DNA of 64,000 nucleotides. Origin: Hoplostethus atlanticus (Eukaryota > Chordata > Actinopteri > Trachichthyiformes > Trachichthyidae). The DNA lies in the NCBI GenBank assembly GCA_034670405.1, contig JAXDDX010000003.1:12002501-12066500 (forward strand), written 5' to 3'. Of the stretch, positions 1 through 14,172 are shown one piece after another; the stretch's first letter is position 1; each line of letters starts with the position of its first letter. The translations under genes and the position numbers were made by a program. A model generated the notes under the pieces. It saw only the letters and a program-made list of their open reading frames with translations. It was not told where the DNA came from and did not search any database.

Positions 1-63
1 CATGCCACCAAGAGTTGATGGATGGAGTGGATGGATGGATGAGGTGTGTGATGGTGTGTCTGT

Positions 64-96
<33 letters not shown>

Positions 97-273
97 ATGG
101 TGTGTGTGTGTGTGTGTGTGTGTGCGCCTGTGTGTATCGCCATGATGCTGACACAGGCCCCAGCCTGTACCAGGGAGAGAAAGAGATGAGGAGTGGCTCA
201 AAGCCAAAGATGGAATGAAAGAGAAAGAGGAGCACTGTGTTACCAATAAGACCTATTCATCAGCCCCAGAGAG

Positions 274-316
<43 letters not shown>

Positions 317-680
317 CAGAGATATAGAGATACAGAGAGAGAAAGGGAGAAAGTCAAAAAAGTCCTTCAATTTCTTGAAAATAATCATATAATCACTCAA
401 ATTGTGAAAAGGCAAAGAAAAGCAGAGGACTCATCCCTCTGAACTTCTTCATTCCTTCACAAACCCATTGACAATAATAGATATAATTTTTAAAATAATG
501 AAATAATTTTGATATGTAGGCCTTTTACTTTGAAAGTCTGGGGCATCACTTGTCCTGATAAATGTGCTGTGGAAAGCCATCCTTGTGTGTGGATATGTGC
601 ATGTGTTAACGTATATGTCCATCAGTTGGTCAATAACACACTCCCACTGAGCTCCCTCCACACAGCCATGATACAGTGGC

Positions 681-720
<40 letters not shown>

Positions 721-840
721 CTATCAGTCAAACAGACTGGCCTGGTCTCACCACTCTCACGCTGAGGGATCCGTGACAAGAGAGAGGGGAATCCAACAGC
801 AAGCTTTATCGATCCAGACTGGAAACCCCCCTCGGGCAGT

Positions 841-875
<35 letters not shown>

Positions 876-1115
876 ACAGCTGGGCTGGATCAATGAGTGC
901 TCCCTGCGTGAAGGACAGAGCCATACAGAGAGGCGCACACACACACACACACACCTATATGTACACACACACACAATTGAGAGAGATGAAAGAGGTTCAG
1001 AGTATCAGAGGGTGAGATAAGGGGCGGGGGAGCGATACGTATCATCTGACCTAAACAGTCTCATCTGACACCCTGCAATTTGCCACTGTTCCACAGAGCA
1101 AATGTTAACACCACA

Positions 1116-1149
<34 letters not shown>

Positions 1150-1976
1150 TGCACAGTGCAGCACAGACACCAATGCATAGACATAGGGTGCAGCACACGG
1201 TGAAGAAAGCTCACTGTCAGACAAATAACACAATTGTTACCCAGTTAAACGTCAATATTGGGGAGAGAAGAACTTGAACAGCGCATCAGACGAAGAGCTG
1301 TGATGCTGCAGAGAGAATAGCTCCAGACAGAGAGGCACAACAAAGCCCTAGAGGTGTGGCTGCTCTCTTTTGGGTGACAGTGATCAGCAGATAAACAGAT
1401 CTATCACTCATCAAGTTAGAACCCCCCACACACACACACACACACACACACACAGCACATGTCTGCAAATGCCTGATTTATCCCCGTAACATCGCTATTA
1501 ACCACAGCAGTGTCAGTTAGAGAGTGAGGAGCCAGGGATGTGCCAGGCAAAGGCCATTTCATCAGACTTCATTTTGAATAATTGGACCATTTTTTACCTT
1601 CTCTCACTGACAAAATGGGAGATGCCAGTGACACCACAAAACAGATTAGTGTTGATTAACAGGTGGTGCTCAGCGGTCCAAACTATCACAAACATGAAAA
1701 AAAGAGGGGGAGATATTCACTACAATAAGGTTTAAGGGAATTAATGAATGAATCACAAATCGTCCAAATATTGAAACAACTGTTTGTTCAGCGTAGAAAT
1801 CATGATCTCTAAGGGTGCATTTTCATATTGTCATATTGGGATCACATTTTCTTTTCCAGCACCGCCTGATCACACAATACGAGCACACAAAAATAAATCA
1901 CACAGCCAGCCACACAGGGCAGACACAGGTCAGGTCTGTCTGCTTTGATTAGTTTGAGGTCGGCTGAGTTTCCTAC
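1..1976. other. dscaml1 intron 3 (part), microsatellite-rich
   Basis: No exon was recognised. The stretch is dominated by simple repeats: GT tracts at about 66-125, GA at about 270-313, and CA at about 685-718, 842-873, 935-953, 1116-1147 and 1428-1454. Open frames here are artefacts of these repeats. Confidence 0.8.
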
Positions 1977-2123
1977 CTGGGACGATGGAGACGGTGTCTT
2001 TCTCCCAGGACACGACGCTGACGTACTCCTGGACAGCCGAGGGGATGAGGCACTTGAACACGGCGACATTACCCCGCATGGAGCGCTGGTCGGCCACACG
2101 CACTGTGTAGGGCTCCCTGAACA
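1977..2123 (-). CDS. dscaml1: dscaml1 exon 3: first half of Ig domain 2
   Basis: This is a 147-base exon, phase 1 to phase 1, with acceptor CAACACAG before 2123 and donor GTAGGA after 1977. It reads [18 protein letters not shown], then the first Ig cysteine in VAVFKCLIP and the core tryptophan in VSWEKDT. The partner cysteine must be in the next exon, outside the window. Confidence 0.95.
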
Positions 2124-5100
2124 CTGTGTTGGTGGAGAGAAGAGCTGGAGTTAGGCGATGCTAGAGGGATGTTGGTGGTGAGGTAAGCTTCAATCTGCGG
2201 TTTATACTATTGGTAGTATTGGGCTCATCAAGCCTCCATCTTTAGTATTGACCTAAGATTAGAAATAGGGTTGTAGAAGTGAAATCACTACCATACATCT
2301 GCTTTTTGGACTGGTTAGAATTTATTTTGTGATAGAAAAAAATATAAAGCACTTTGTAAACAAGATTATACATCGGCAATAGCACAATATGACCAGGAAC
2401 ACCATAAAAGATAGCTCTCTTTGCAGTACTACACTTGGTGACACGCTAGAGCCGACATCTTCCTGTCCTGTTCAACCCCCATAGACAAAGCAGAGGGAAA
2501 AATCCAGTACGCAAGCTAGTCTGGTGTTCTGCTCAACCACATCAAGTCACTGATTCTCTCTTTAGTCCTACATTCGGAGCCACACTATGATTGTAAGGGG
2601 GGCTGACTTGGAGCTGCGTTGAAGGGGATGCAGAGTGAATGGCCCTTGCCCTTTTAAAGAACCACCCTACAGATGCTATGAGACGGCGAGGAGTGGAAGG
2701 TCGCTCACGGCCGATGGAACTGTCACATACAGGCGCCAGGCGTCAAAAACACACCCCCTGCACGTGGCATGCAGAGCACTAGGCTGTGAAACTGTGCCAG
2801 TGCACAGAGGGGATGGTGGTGATGAGGACAGGCTTAATGATGAAAACACTAGCCTGTAGCTAACCAAATTATCTCTCCAGTTAACTCTGTCACATTCAGA
2901 TCAGTGAGAAATGTGAAATGCTGAATCACAAGCATGATTATTCATTAAAGAAATGAAGTAAAATTAAATTAAATGAATGGATTTTTTTTTGGTGGGGAGG
3001 AGGGACGGGTAGTCCAAGGGCACGCCGGCTTGATTGAATGAAAAGGGAATCGTGTTTTCATTGGGCTTATCCACCATCCTATTTTTATTGATCTGATTTG
3101 TAAAAAGCTGTTTTGCCAACTTTTTTTTTCTAGTAAGTGTGACGTGAGACAAAAGTGAGAGCATCTGACGTGAGTGAGATGGGAAAACGTGATTACAGAA
3201 ATCAAATGTGGCCCCAGAAAAGGCTGAGGCTGGGGAGGGGTCTTTCTGGCAGGACAATCTAACACAATCTATCACGGCTATTCAACCAGGCTTCCCTTAG
3301 AAATGAGGACAGTAATGGCTTAACAATGTAAAACACACACACACACACACACACTGAGTGGCCCCACCCTCCCGTGTGTTCCCCTCTCTCCCCCAGCTCT
3401 CCAGTGATATAATTAACGCCTAGCCTGAAGGCCAGTTTCCTTGGTCATTAATAATGCTTTATGCCAGCCGCCACTGTCACTGGAACCCAGTGGAACCAAA
3501 GCCAATGTCCTTGTCCAAATGGTGGGGAGTCTTTCACCTTAAAGTCCTAGGTTTAATCTCCAAAGTCTTTCTCTGATTCCGTCCATTGCTTCCACGTTGT
3601 TCTACTTTTTCATAACTGGTTGAACCTTGGACCCTTCTTTCTTCTCTGTTGGTTTGTGAAGGAGATAACAGTAGAGTATACGTGGGATTATTGAGGGGAG
3701 ACTGGTGAAATGTATCCTTCATGATGAGGTTTACCTTTGGATTGCCAAACCATCGGCTGGTAGTTGTGATGTTACCTACTGTATGTCCTTCGGAAAAAAA
3801 TATAATGATTTCAGTAAGATGACTTACTGTAAGATCACTTTGGTCAGCTGACACAGAGGCCACTAATGTGAGGTGAAGCCTAAACAAATCGAAGCTAAAG
3901 GACAAATAATTCCAATCGGGTCTTCATTTCAATTCTTCATTTAAACAGCCCGTGCTTCTCATTGCTGCAGACTACCTGCAGATCAATAGCCGGGATCGAT
4001 TGAGTAGCCTCGGCTGTTGTGGCCCAGCCAATTCTTTCAATCATTTATTTACTCTCTGATTGACCCTGCTGCCACTCGTCAATGGCAGGGAAAATCCCCA
4101 ACGCCCATTGAGCCTCTCGGAGAGTGTTTAAAAATCAGCTTGACAGCATGTGGATGTTTGGTGCAGTGGTGACACTCCCCACTTGTCAATGCACGATACC
4201 TCCTCACAGTGGAGGTTCAAATCCAGTCAAGGTCACCTCAGGTTTTCACTTCCTGCGCTTTGAGCCCACCTTGCCCATCTCTCTCTCTAACGCTGTTCAT
4301 CTCCAGTAAAGTGTTGATTAATCTCTAAAAAACAAGCCCTGTGCTGCGAGCTGCTCTTGTACACAACCATGTTAACAGCTTTAATAAGAGGTAACTGTTG
4401 TGACAGCGTGGTCATTTAACACACGCTCCTATTCCAAGATATGAAAGGAACAGAGAAAAAAATACATTACATATTCATTCTCTTAAGCCTTGTGACAGGA
4501 TGCAAATGGTAGCCCAACTGATTTGTGTGTAAATTGCACTCCCCCTCATCGCATGCGCAGCACAATCATTAGGATGTTACTGATGCCTGACTATATGCAG
4601 CCTGGTTGCCTAGAAACGAGCTAAAACATGGGTCTGGTGTGCTGGGCGCACTGGGAGGCAAGTCCTGTATCACTGTCGCTTCAATAATTAACGACGGGGA
4701 AACCAAATACTGCATTTACTTATTCATAAAGCGAGCAGCAAAAACACAGAGAAGGGGAAAGATAGAGAAGGATAAAATATAATGAAATAAAGGATAAATG
4801 AATGGATGGGCTATGCGGGTCTCGTTATTGAATGGACTAGGACTAGGAAAGCGGTCGTTGTGTATCGGGTTCCTGGGCCTCACGTATTAGAAAAGAAAAG
4901 TCAGAGAGGAGATGAAGAGGGCAGATGGAGGAAAGGGAACGAAGCACCTGCTCTCTTGGCTCAGGCCTGCGCAGGTTTATATGTGTTTTGGTTGGGACAA
5001 AGGGGAGGCGAGGTCAACTCATTGAACACGTGTCCCGAGTTCACTTCAAGTTTGTATAAGAAAGTGGCACATGAAAATAACATGAAACCCCCTTGGCCTC

Positions 5101-6673
5101 ACGCAGAACAAAGACATACTTGGCTAGCCATGGCCTCAGCACCGGTGAATAGAGAGGGGCGCTTTCACACGATGGTTTGAAGCCTTTAGTGTAAACTGCC
5201 ACATCTGCCATAGTGACCTTGAACTTTTTTTATGAAAAGTGTAAGTGGTTTCTATGTTCTGAAAGAGAGAAATTGTAAAAGCATGTGAGGAGAGGAGAGG
5301 AGAGGAGAGGAGAGGAGAGGAGAGGAGAGGAGAGAGGAGGAGAGGAGATTCTTGAAAATGCAGGAAGGCCTTATTACTGAGGTTACAATACCAACAGCAG
5401 CCAAACTGCTAGATGTGCTTGTTACAAAAACACAACATAAACAGTTTACTCCAGAGGCTGAGGTCCAAAAAATGGCTTTTCAATGAAGCTTTCCTTTTTC
5501 CTTTAGGCTTCTTTGTTTGATAATACTGATTTAGGTTTGAGAGCTGTTTCCTTGCAGAAAGAAGAGGAGGTGGAGATGACGTGTTAACTAAGGTACGATT
5601 TGAATGGATCATATTCCTATATATCAAGCCCAATAGTAAATTGATATATTTCAAAACTCATATTGGATACACAATGAAATCTAGAAAAGCCAGTCTCCGT
5701 GGAAAATGCTACAATGCACAAGTGTACACAGGTGAAATTCACTGATTCAACAAGCACTAAAATGAACAGAAGTGATTTGGGATGAACAGTTTTAGGCTAA
5801 GTGCAGGCAAGTGAGAGATAGATAATCAGATAATAGATCAGAGCAGGTATTTTGAAAAACCAAGTGAGTAACTTAGCCGGGGGATCAAAGTTCAGCCATC
5901 AAATAACTATGGGAGGCTAGAGAAGAACAGTGAGCAGATATATCCTGGGAATGAAACAAGTGATATGGGGGGGGGGAAATAAAGTAAAATCTTCCTGCAT
6001 TCCTTTCAGAACCAAAAAGGATGCTAAACCACGGTAATTACAGATTGAGAAAGATGCTGTGAAAGAAGCTTGGGTAAAAAAAACAAAACTCGATTTGTGA
6101 CAATGAGAAAGGGGGGAAAAAAAAGCATGCAGGAAAACAAGCAGCCCACATAGCGATTTTCATAAATGTAGAGCTATCCAGACAGGTGCCAGTGCTATTA
6201 TTGGACCACAATCAGCATGCATAGGAGAGGGTGAGAAAGAGGGGGAGGGGGAGAGATAGATGTGAAGATGAAGGGAGGGGGGCGGTGGGGGTGTCACACT
6301 GCGAGCTGTCAGCTGTCATCATTCTCCTGCACCACCTGAGACAGGACGTGCCACACCCTAACGCTCACACCTCTGTCGCCCATGGCAACTGCAGTATTGT
6401 GGGTATGTGCATGCGCGTGCACGTCCTCATGTCACCGAGCGTGTGTGTGTGTGTGTTTGTGTTGTGTAGGACTCTGGAGGTAATGAGGTGCACACAGGCA
6501 CACGTGCACGTGAGTCCTGGTTATGGGGCTGTGGAGTTGTGGTTGCCTCAGCATTTAATTGATTAATTGTTGTAATTATTTGGGAGGGAAGGTCATCCCA
6601 ACACTGAGGCTGGCTGGAAGGTCACTGTCACGCTGGAGGGACCGTCCTCCTCTAGGGACCATGCAGGCCATAT

Positions 6674-6729
<56 letters not shown>

Positions 6730-7077
6730 TGGTTGGGAAGAGACTCTGGCACCATTTTGGAGAATGACTTTGGTCCTATGAGTGAGTGTGGGAGTGGACC
6801 GCTGACTGTCTATTTACGCTGCATTGATAAACTCAGTCAATCTATAGCTATGTCCTCCTCAACAAGATTGTCAGCATGTCTCCCACAAAAAAAATCTCAA
6901 AAACCACCTGAAAATCCACTTTTTTACAAGATTCGGTTCACATCTTCCCATGTCTGTAGCTGACTATCCAAAATCCTTCCTGCCAAACACCCTGACAAAG
7001 AGCTGGCAACTAAACACCAAGAGCCAGCTTGACGAAAATGTCTCTGTGTGTGTGCATGTGTGTGTATATGTGTGTGT

Positions 7078-7119
<42 letters not shown>

Positions 7120-10100
7120 TTAGGGGACTTTCCAGTCCATGGACAGATGGAGAGACTGGGAGACAGGAGGCTTGCTGGCATGAGCTAAGCACAGGCTGGT
7201 GTGCATGTAAGTGTGTGTCTGTGTGTATATGTGTGTCTGCATGTATGTGTGTACGTGTCTGTGCATGTGCATGCCTGGTATCTGTTGTACACTTGTATCC
7301 AATGTGTGTCAATATGTGTATATTAGGTCACATGCATGTGTTTTCCATGTGTTTATGTGTGTGTGTGTGTGAGAGAGAGCGGCGCTACCTTCCTTCAAGC
7401 ATGTTCAGCACCACTCTCCAGCAGTGACCTTGGCAAGGAGCGCAGGGGGGTCACCACACCAACTGTCTGCGTGGCTGTGTGTCTGTCTTCTAGTGGATTT
7501 ATAATGTGCAGGGTCAAGATGCAGCGCTTTGAGACACTTCACCCCTACTGAGAGGCGTTGTCGGTTTAAGATGCCAATATGACTGCTGTTTGCGTTGCCG
7601 TAGTTACAGATGCTTACGGTGTAGCCTGGTGTTGTCGATGCAACCGTTTCATTGTGTGGATTCTGGTGCCAAAGTAAACTGCTCCCAGCTGGGAATTCAG
7701 AGTAGTTTTCAGAAAAAAATTTAGGATTCACTAGAAGGTAAGGGGGTGTCATTTTAAGCACAACCATAGTTTAAAGGTGCGCCAATCAAAAAATGCTTGA
7801 ATAGGTTGGGTGGAGTATCTGTTGCTGTCCTATTCTTTTTGTTGTAACATGACTTAGCTGTGGGGCAAGTTTGCCTATCCTCTGTCCACCCTCACCTGCT
7901 TTGACGTGGATGCTGGGGCTTCGGATCTTGCCGGCCTGGTTCTCAGCAGTACAGAAGTACTCGTTGTCGTGGATGATGCTGTTATAGGCGGAGGGGGAGA
8001 AAGGGTAGAGCTGGAGGGTGCCGTTGGCATGCACGTGGCGGATATGGGGCACGTCGTAAATGTCGTCTCCGGCGGCCAGGTACCAGCGCAGGACGGCATG
8101 GGGGGCGCCGCCCGCAGGGCAGGGCAGGGACACCCCCACCGAGCTGGAGAAGGTCACCCGCTGCAGGGAGGCGTTCACAAAATACAGCCGCGTAGAGACA
8201 ACATCCTCGCTGTTGACTGGAGAAAGAAAGAGACAGAGGGGGTTAGTTGAGGCAACATCCTCACAGGAGACGGGGAGGCAGAGAGGTGTGCTGAGAGAGA
8301 CAGGAAGCCAAAGTGCAGCAGATAACATGATCACCATCTGAACTGATAACGGCTCTCTGCTCAGAGGACATTGACAATGAGATGAATTGCACAAAAGATT
8401 ATCAGAACATGGAAAAATGTGGGGGAAAAAATGGAAATACTTTACAATGACTTTATTGCAGTATAAAAGTATTTTAAGTAATTACACGTTAATAGTTACA
8501 GGCTCATTTAGCTTTACAGAAGGCAATTTCTGCATTTTTATCGACAGTATTTTTGACTTTTTCTCACTGATTAGTCATTCACACAAATAATAATTTTCAA
8601 CCTCTGTTAAGTAATATACGATTTTAGTGTAGTGTGTACTTACAATACTTTCCCATAGGTGAATTCACAGGTTAATGTAGTGGAATACGACTATTGTAAA
8701 GACTTACATGATCTAATGCACAAACTCATTCCCTTTTGTGCTTTCACACACAATATACAAACGGGGTCTATGGGTGTCCAGGTCACCTCAACCCAAACAA
8801 GTCCCTAGCTGTGTGCAGAGCTGCAGCCATCCATCCCATCATGCATCATTCTAATATCGCTATTCTAATATATGTGTCCATAGAGCCCTTTGGAAATGTG
8901 CCTCTCAATAGGAGGGAAAATGGGTCATATAACTTGACCCCCGCCGGGTCCCCCTTCCTGTTGATGTCTTCAGGTTGTTAGAAAAGTACCAGCTGCACAG
9001 TTCAGCCCTGGTCAAGTCTATGATCGCTGCGAAGACCTACAACCATACAAGCCTGAGGAGGCTACCACAGATGTTTGCTCTCAGACAATGCTGCTGTTGC
9101 GCCACAGATAAAGAGCTGTTGTCTGATAAGTTGTCTTAGGGGCGATAGACCCACATATATCCTCTTAAAACCCCCCAGTCTGGAGTAGGGTAGAGATGTC
9201 TTTTAAGTTCTATGCATGTGTGTACGTGTGTGTGTGTGTGTGTGTGTGTGTGTTGGGGGGGGGGGGTAAAGAAGTGCTGAGCTCAGCTTGGCTGGAGGCC
9301 AGGCAAGACACGGTGCCCCCAAGCCTGAAAATGTTCTTCTCAGACAATGATACTTAATGAATCCCTTTTCCTGGATTGTGTCAACAGTGCCTGGATTAGC
9401 CCCATCGCTTTAATCCTCACTGTGCTGCTCCGGCACATCAAGGAAGATATAAAGACACTATCAGACACCATTTAGATGCTAGCTCCTACAGCTCTTCTAG
9501 ATCAATAGGTATCAGGTAATAAACAACATTAATGAACCAGCTCTAAAATGGAAGACAAAAGTCCAACGGCCATTTTTTTTTTTTTTTTCCAATTTTGGCG
9601 ATTGAGCCCTTAAAACATGGGCAAGAACACTGAATGAATGGTTGATGCAAGAGAGCATCCATATATCTGTTCTGCCTGGTATAAACAGTAACAAGCAGTG
9701 ACATAATAACATTAACAGAATGGCATGAACAGGATAAACAAAATGAGAGAAGACAGAAAAGTAAAAGGCTGAAGCTCACACTGTCCCTTCATACATCTAT
9801 CTCCATCCGTCTATCTTATCTTTCTGCGAGTCTCTCTCCTACTCTTTCTGTCACCCATCTGCCACCATTCTCTCACCCTTCCCTGATACCCCCCCACCCA
9901 CCCTCCCGCACCAAACACACACAAACACTTTCTCTTTCTTTTTCTGCAGCACGAGGGAGGACAGGCTATGTATGTGGAATTTGTATGCCAGACGCAGAGA
10001 GTTAAATCCACATAATCTCTTTTCACATTTAACACACACACAGTCTATCCACTCAGTAATCGCACCGCCGTGGGCGGCCGATCTCCCACTCCCCTGGTTT

Positions 10101-12204
10101 GCATGCGTGTGTTTTGTTAGTTTTTTGTTTTCTTTATTGAGGGTGGGGGGGGGGGGGGGGCGGGGGGGGTGGACAGGAGAGGACAGTAGACAGGAGTCTG
10201 AGATTGTAGACAGGTGATGGGTGGCTTGTTGGGGTAAGGTGTTCAGTCGCAAAGGTGTTTGGATGCAACCGTGTGTGTGTGTGTGTGTGTGTGTTCACAG
10301 GTGTGTATTTTCTCTGTAAAATGTGGTAAGGCCAAAGGGACAGTTGGGTTAAGGTTAAAAAGCTGGATCCGCTCTTGGGTTCACTAATAAAACTAATAGC
10401 AAAGGCTGAGGTGGGGGGTAATGCAAAACAAATGTGTGATCACTGCATGGGCAGGGCATGTGATTGTGTGTGCATGCATGTATGTATGCGAGCAAGATGA
10501 GAGGGATAGAGAGAGAGAGTCATTGTTCCCCTGCCTACCAACTCAAATTGGAGCAGATCCTCTGTGTTCAAAAATCTGAATTCAGGTCAAGTTCAATCCA
10601 TCCTGCCATTCGGATCCATGTCAATCACTCTCACTGGCTGCTAATCTGACTGATCTACACTTTCAGCACCAAGGATAGCGCCATAATGTATTTCCAGGGT
10701 GAGGAACAGATTGAACATGTAAGGAAGAGACTAATGCCAGATAGTGATCTGCTACTCTCTGAGGACAAATGCTATTTTTAGAGAAAGAATACTATGACGA
10801 AACAAAAAGTTGTGGATAGAAAATCTTTCGAAAAATACAAAATATGACCATACAAGCCAAAACTATTATCATCTCTCAACATGGTTACCCAGTAATTGTA
10901 TCCTGTTATCTAAAAGAAAAACAAAACATGCTCTGAAACAAAATAATCTGTTCAAAAGTAAACAACCCAAAAACCTTCCTGTGATGTCATCAAAATGGCC
11001 TCAAACTAAATCAAACAGCTTGGATGTAACAGCTCAAAGTCAGTGGGAAAAGCTCTAAAAAGCAACGGCTTCTGATGCGATGGCTAATCGCTTTGTCCTA
11101 TGTTATGAATTCAGGTCACTGAATTCACATACACACACACACACACACACACACAGAGAGAGACACACACAGAAGCAAGCCCCAGTCTATACAGCACAGA
11201 TTACGGCCTCCAGCAGAAAAGACCATCATAAAGATCCTGGCCATATGTAAAATATCACAGAAAAGGATTAGAGGGTGGCAAACAGCAAAAGAAGGGAGGA
11301 AGGGCAAGTAGGAGTGTTTTAGTGTGGGAAAGAGAAGTTGAGAAGGTGGAGCATCTCCAAAAACTAAAAACCATCAAAATTTGTCACTTGGCATTAGGAG
11401 TTTCCAGGCTACAGCTGAGACTGCCTGGAGCCCTGACCTCCTTAGGATGTCTGGCAGTTCAGATGTGTTCGTGGGACAGCAGTTGGAGGGAGCTTTTAGA
11501 TGAGCACCTGAAAATGATGAACTATTGAACCACTGAATCAAGTATGGCGATTGAGGGGACAAATGGTTAGTCCAAATCAGACCTGTGATGAGTAAAGAAA
11601 TGAAAACAAGAGGTGATCAAAGGGACACTAAGGAAACATCACTATGCACTATCCCATGCAAGGCAACATATAAAAACATGGTGTACAATAACCCAGTTTT
11701 TTCTTCTTTGTTTGGGAGACATCTAACCTCAGATGGTTAACAGAGTCCTTTCATAGCCTCGGGCTCCCATTCCACCCTTTCCCCGGCAGAGCAGGAAAGG
11801 AGCGAAGGAGCAGCACTCATCCGTACATGAACTGTATTTTGATTCCATTCTTCAAGCCTGGATGCATTGATTACAATGAAGAAGGTCAAAGTGATTTAGG
11901 TGAAATACCCCGAAACATCATTCCTGCCGGGTGAACCCTTCGCACTCTTTTTCTATTTTGCCCTTTTTCCTCTTTTCCTCCTCTCTTCCTTTCACTTTCC
12001 TCTTCCCTCCGTTTCCTTTTCTGTGTTCCTTTTTACTTGGATGTTTCTTTGCACTACACTCAAACGCATTTGCACTTTTCTTCCCGTTTTTGCAGTGGGT
12101 ATGAAAATGGAGTATGAATATGTATGCTGGAGAAGCAAGGATATTGCCTATGGTGAACCGCTATGCATAATGCAGCTTTTTGTGTCTCATCTACATTCAT
12201 TCAG

Positions 12205-12241
<37 letters not shown>

Positions 12242-14004
12242 TACACACACACAGATTCATACCATCACGTGCATAGAAAAACAAGGCTATAAATCCCTCT
12301 CTTTCTCTTTCTCTCTAGCTCTCTCTCTCTCCCTCAAACACACACACACATGCACACACACACACAAGTACATTTGAGATTGCACATATACATTCATAGG
12401 GACAAGTAGATTTGTATGTGCTTAACCATATAGCACTACAGATAACAGTGCAAAAAGCACATCCAGGCCAAATAAGTCAGAACATTGAAGTCAGTGGCAA
12501 TGCAATCTTTGTAATGATGCTACAAAAAATGAAAATGGCACAGCATAAAAGGCAAAAGCTATGATCATGTTTGATAGCGGGTGCTACTCATTTACTATAC
12601 AATGACTCCAGAGAGAGATGTGCATTAGCTTGGCACGACAATATGCCTCTATTTTTGTGCACAGTCAGAAAGGAAATAATTTCTAACATGATGTCGTCTC
12701 ATTTGCGGAAATACTATAGTTAAGAAACGTCTGCACACAAGCAAATATACACGCGCGCGCGCACCCGCACACACTCACACACACGCACACACACGCATAC
12801 CTACACACACTGAGAGTAAACAACCCCTATACCCAGTTTATGCAGTGTCAGTAGAATATTAGGCAGCCATTTCAGCATTTGAAAATTCACACTCTCACAC
12901 ACTTCAAAGGGATGATTTCCGCTGTTGAAGTGAGTGTCAGATTTGTAGTGATGTGTTTTTTTCCTATTCTCCCTCAGAGACAGGGCCATAAATTGTTTGA
13001 TAGTAAGCAGAACAGGAGAGAGAGAGGCGGAGTGAAAGAGAGAGTTGATTGTGTGATGCTGAAGTGTGATTGTTTTGTTGGCTTGCTGGTTTTGGCGTCA
13101 TTCAAGGCATGTCCATCAATCTTTTTTTCTGTGCGTAATGGAGAGGACGGCGAGCTACTGGACACCACGGCTGTGCGTAATACCTGTTGAGGGAACGGTC
13201 AAAATCCACTACCCTTTGTAGCAGCATTACGGCTGAATGAGACATTTGAACTGGCAGGGTTAGGGACGTTAGGGGCGCGTCACACCTGAAGAGGATCACT
13301 GCAAAAATAGATCCCTCTTGACAAATCATTTAATCTATTGTTGGGTTTTTAAATCTTATTTTTCTTAAAACAAGTACAAAATTCTATCAACGTGTTTCAA
13401 AAATTTCTGGAATCAAGTGCCATTGTATTGATACTACTGGGAGAGCTCTGTCTGGTATCCCCCCTTGTTTCAAGATATTGACACTTTCTGGAAAAAAAAA
13501 GCGAAATCCCATTCAATTTAAACGATCTCATCCACTTGTTTTCAAGACACATGAGCTTTTCAGACTGGAAATGAGACTAAATGACTACTTAAGATGGGCG
13601 TTTTCGCACTGCACTATTCACCTGCCAAACGCAGGCACGGCGCAAACACTTGACAATGAAAACAGGCTTTGCTCGCCGGAGCACAACGAGGGAGGCGAGT
13701 TAACCTGAGAGTGACATGTAGCTATTATACTGTGGCGCTGTCTCTCCAAGAAAACTGACAAGTTGTGCAGGCACGGTGAGCCAGGGGAATAATACGGAGG
13801 ATAATGCTGAGAGGGGGGGGGGCTGGATTTTGAATGGTTTCTTACTTTTGATGACTACGCCGATTGTACATTATTTCCAAATCAAATAATTAATCTCAAT
13901 ATGGTTTGAATGTACTGAAGGAACTGTTGTTTGTTTACATGTTTTTATTTTACGTTTTATACTGTTTTGTATTCTGACAAAATAGTTTGCTAAACAAATA
14001 GAGA

Positions 14005-14059
<55 letters not shown>

Positions 14060-14132
14060 TCATCGGACTTGCAACTTCAATCAACTACTAAGACTCACTT
14101 GTCCAATCCAAAACGCAACACCTCTGAGTGTA

Positions 14133-14172
<40 letters not shown>

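Larger units (their letters stand above)
2124..7895. other. dscaml1 intron 2
   Basis: No coding exon was recognised. It holds a tRNA-like SINE candidate (about 4160-4310), a GGAGA-type purine tract (about 5287-5348), GT tracts (about 6676-6728 and 7036-7118) and a T-rich-complement poly-A stretch near 6105-6124. Confidence 0.75.

Noticed and set aside
509-1015. 168-codon plus-strand frame rich in His-Thr repeats
   Set aside because: It is a translation of several (CA)n tracts. There is no domain, and it lies in dscaml1 intron 3.
8217-8394. Extension of the dscaml1 Ig1 frame to a Met at 8394
   Set aside because: It runs past a clear acceptor (CTCCAG at 8222-8217), and a proper signal-peptide exon with matching phase exists at 17284-17242.
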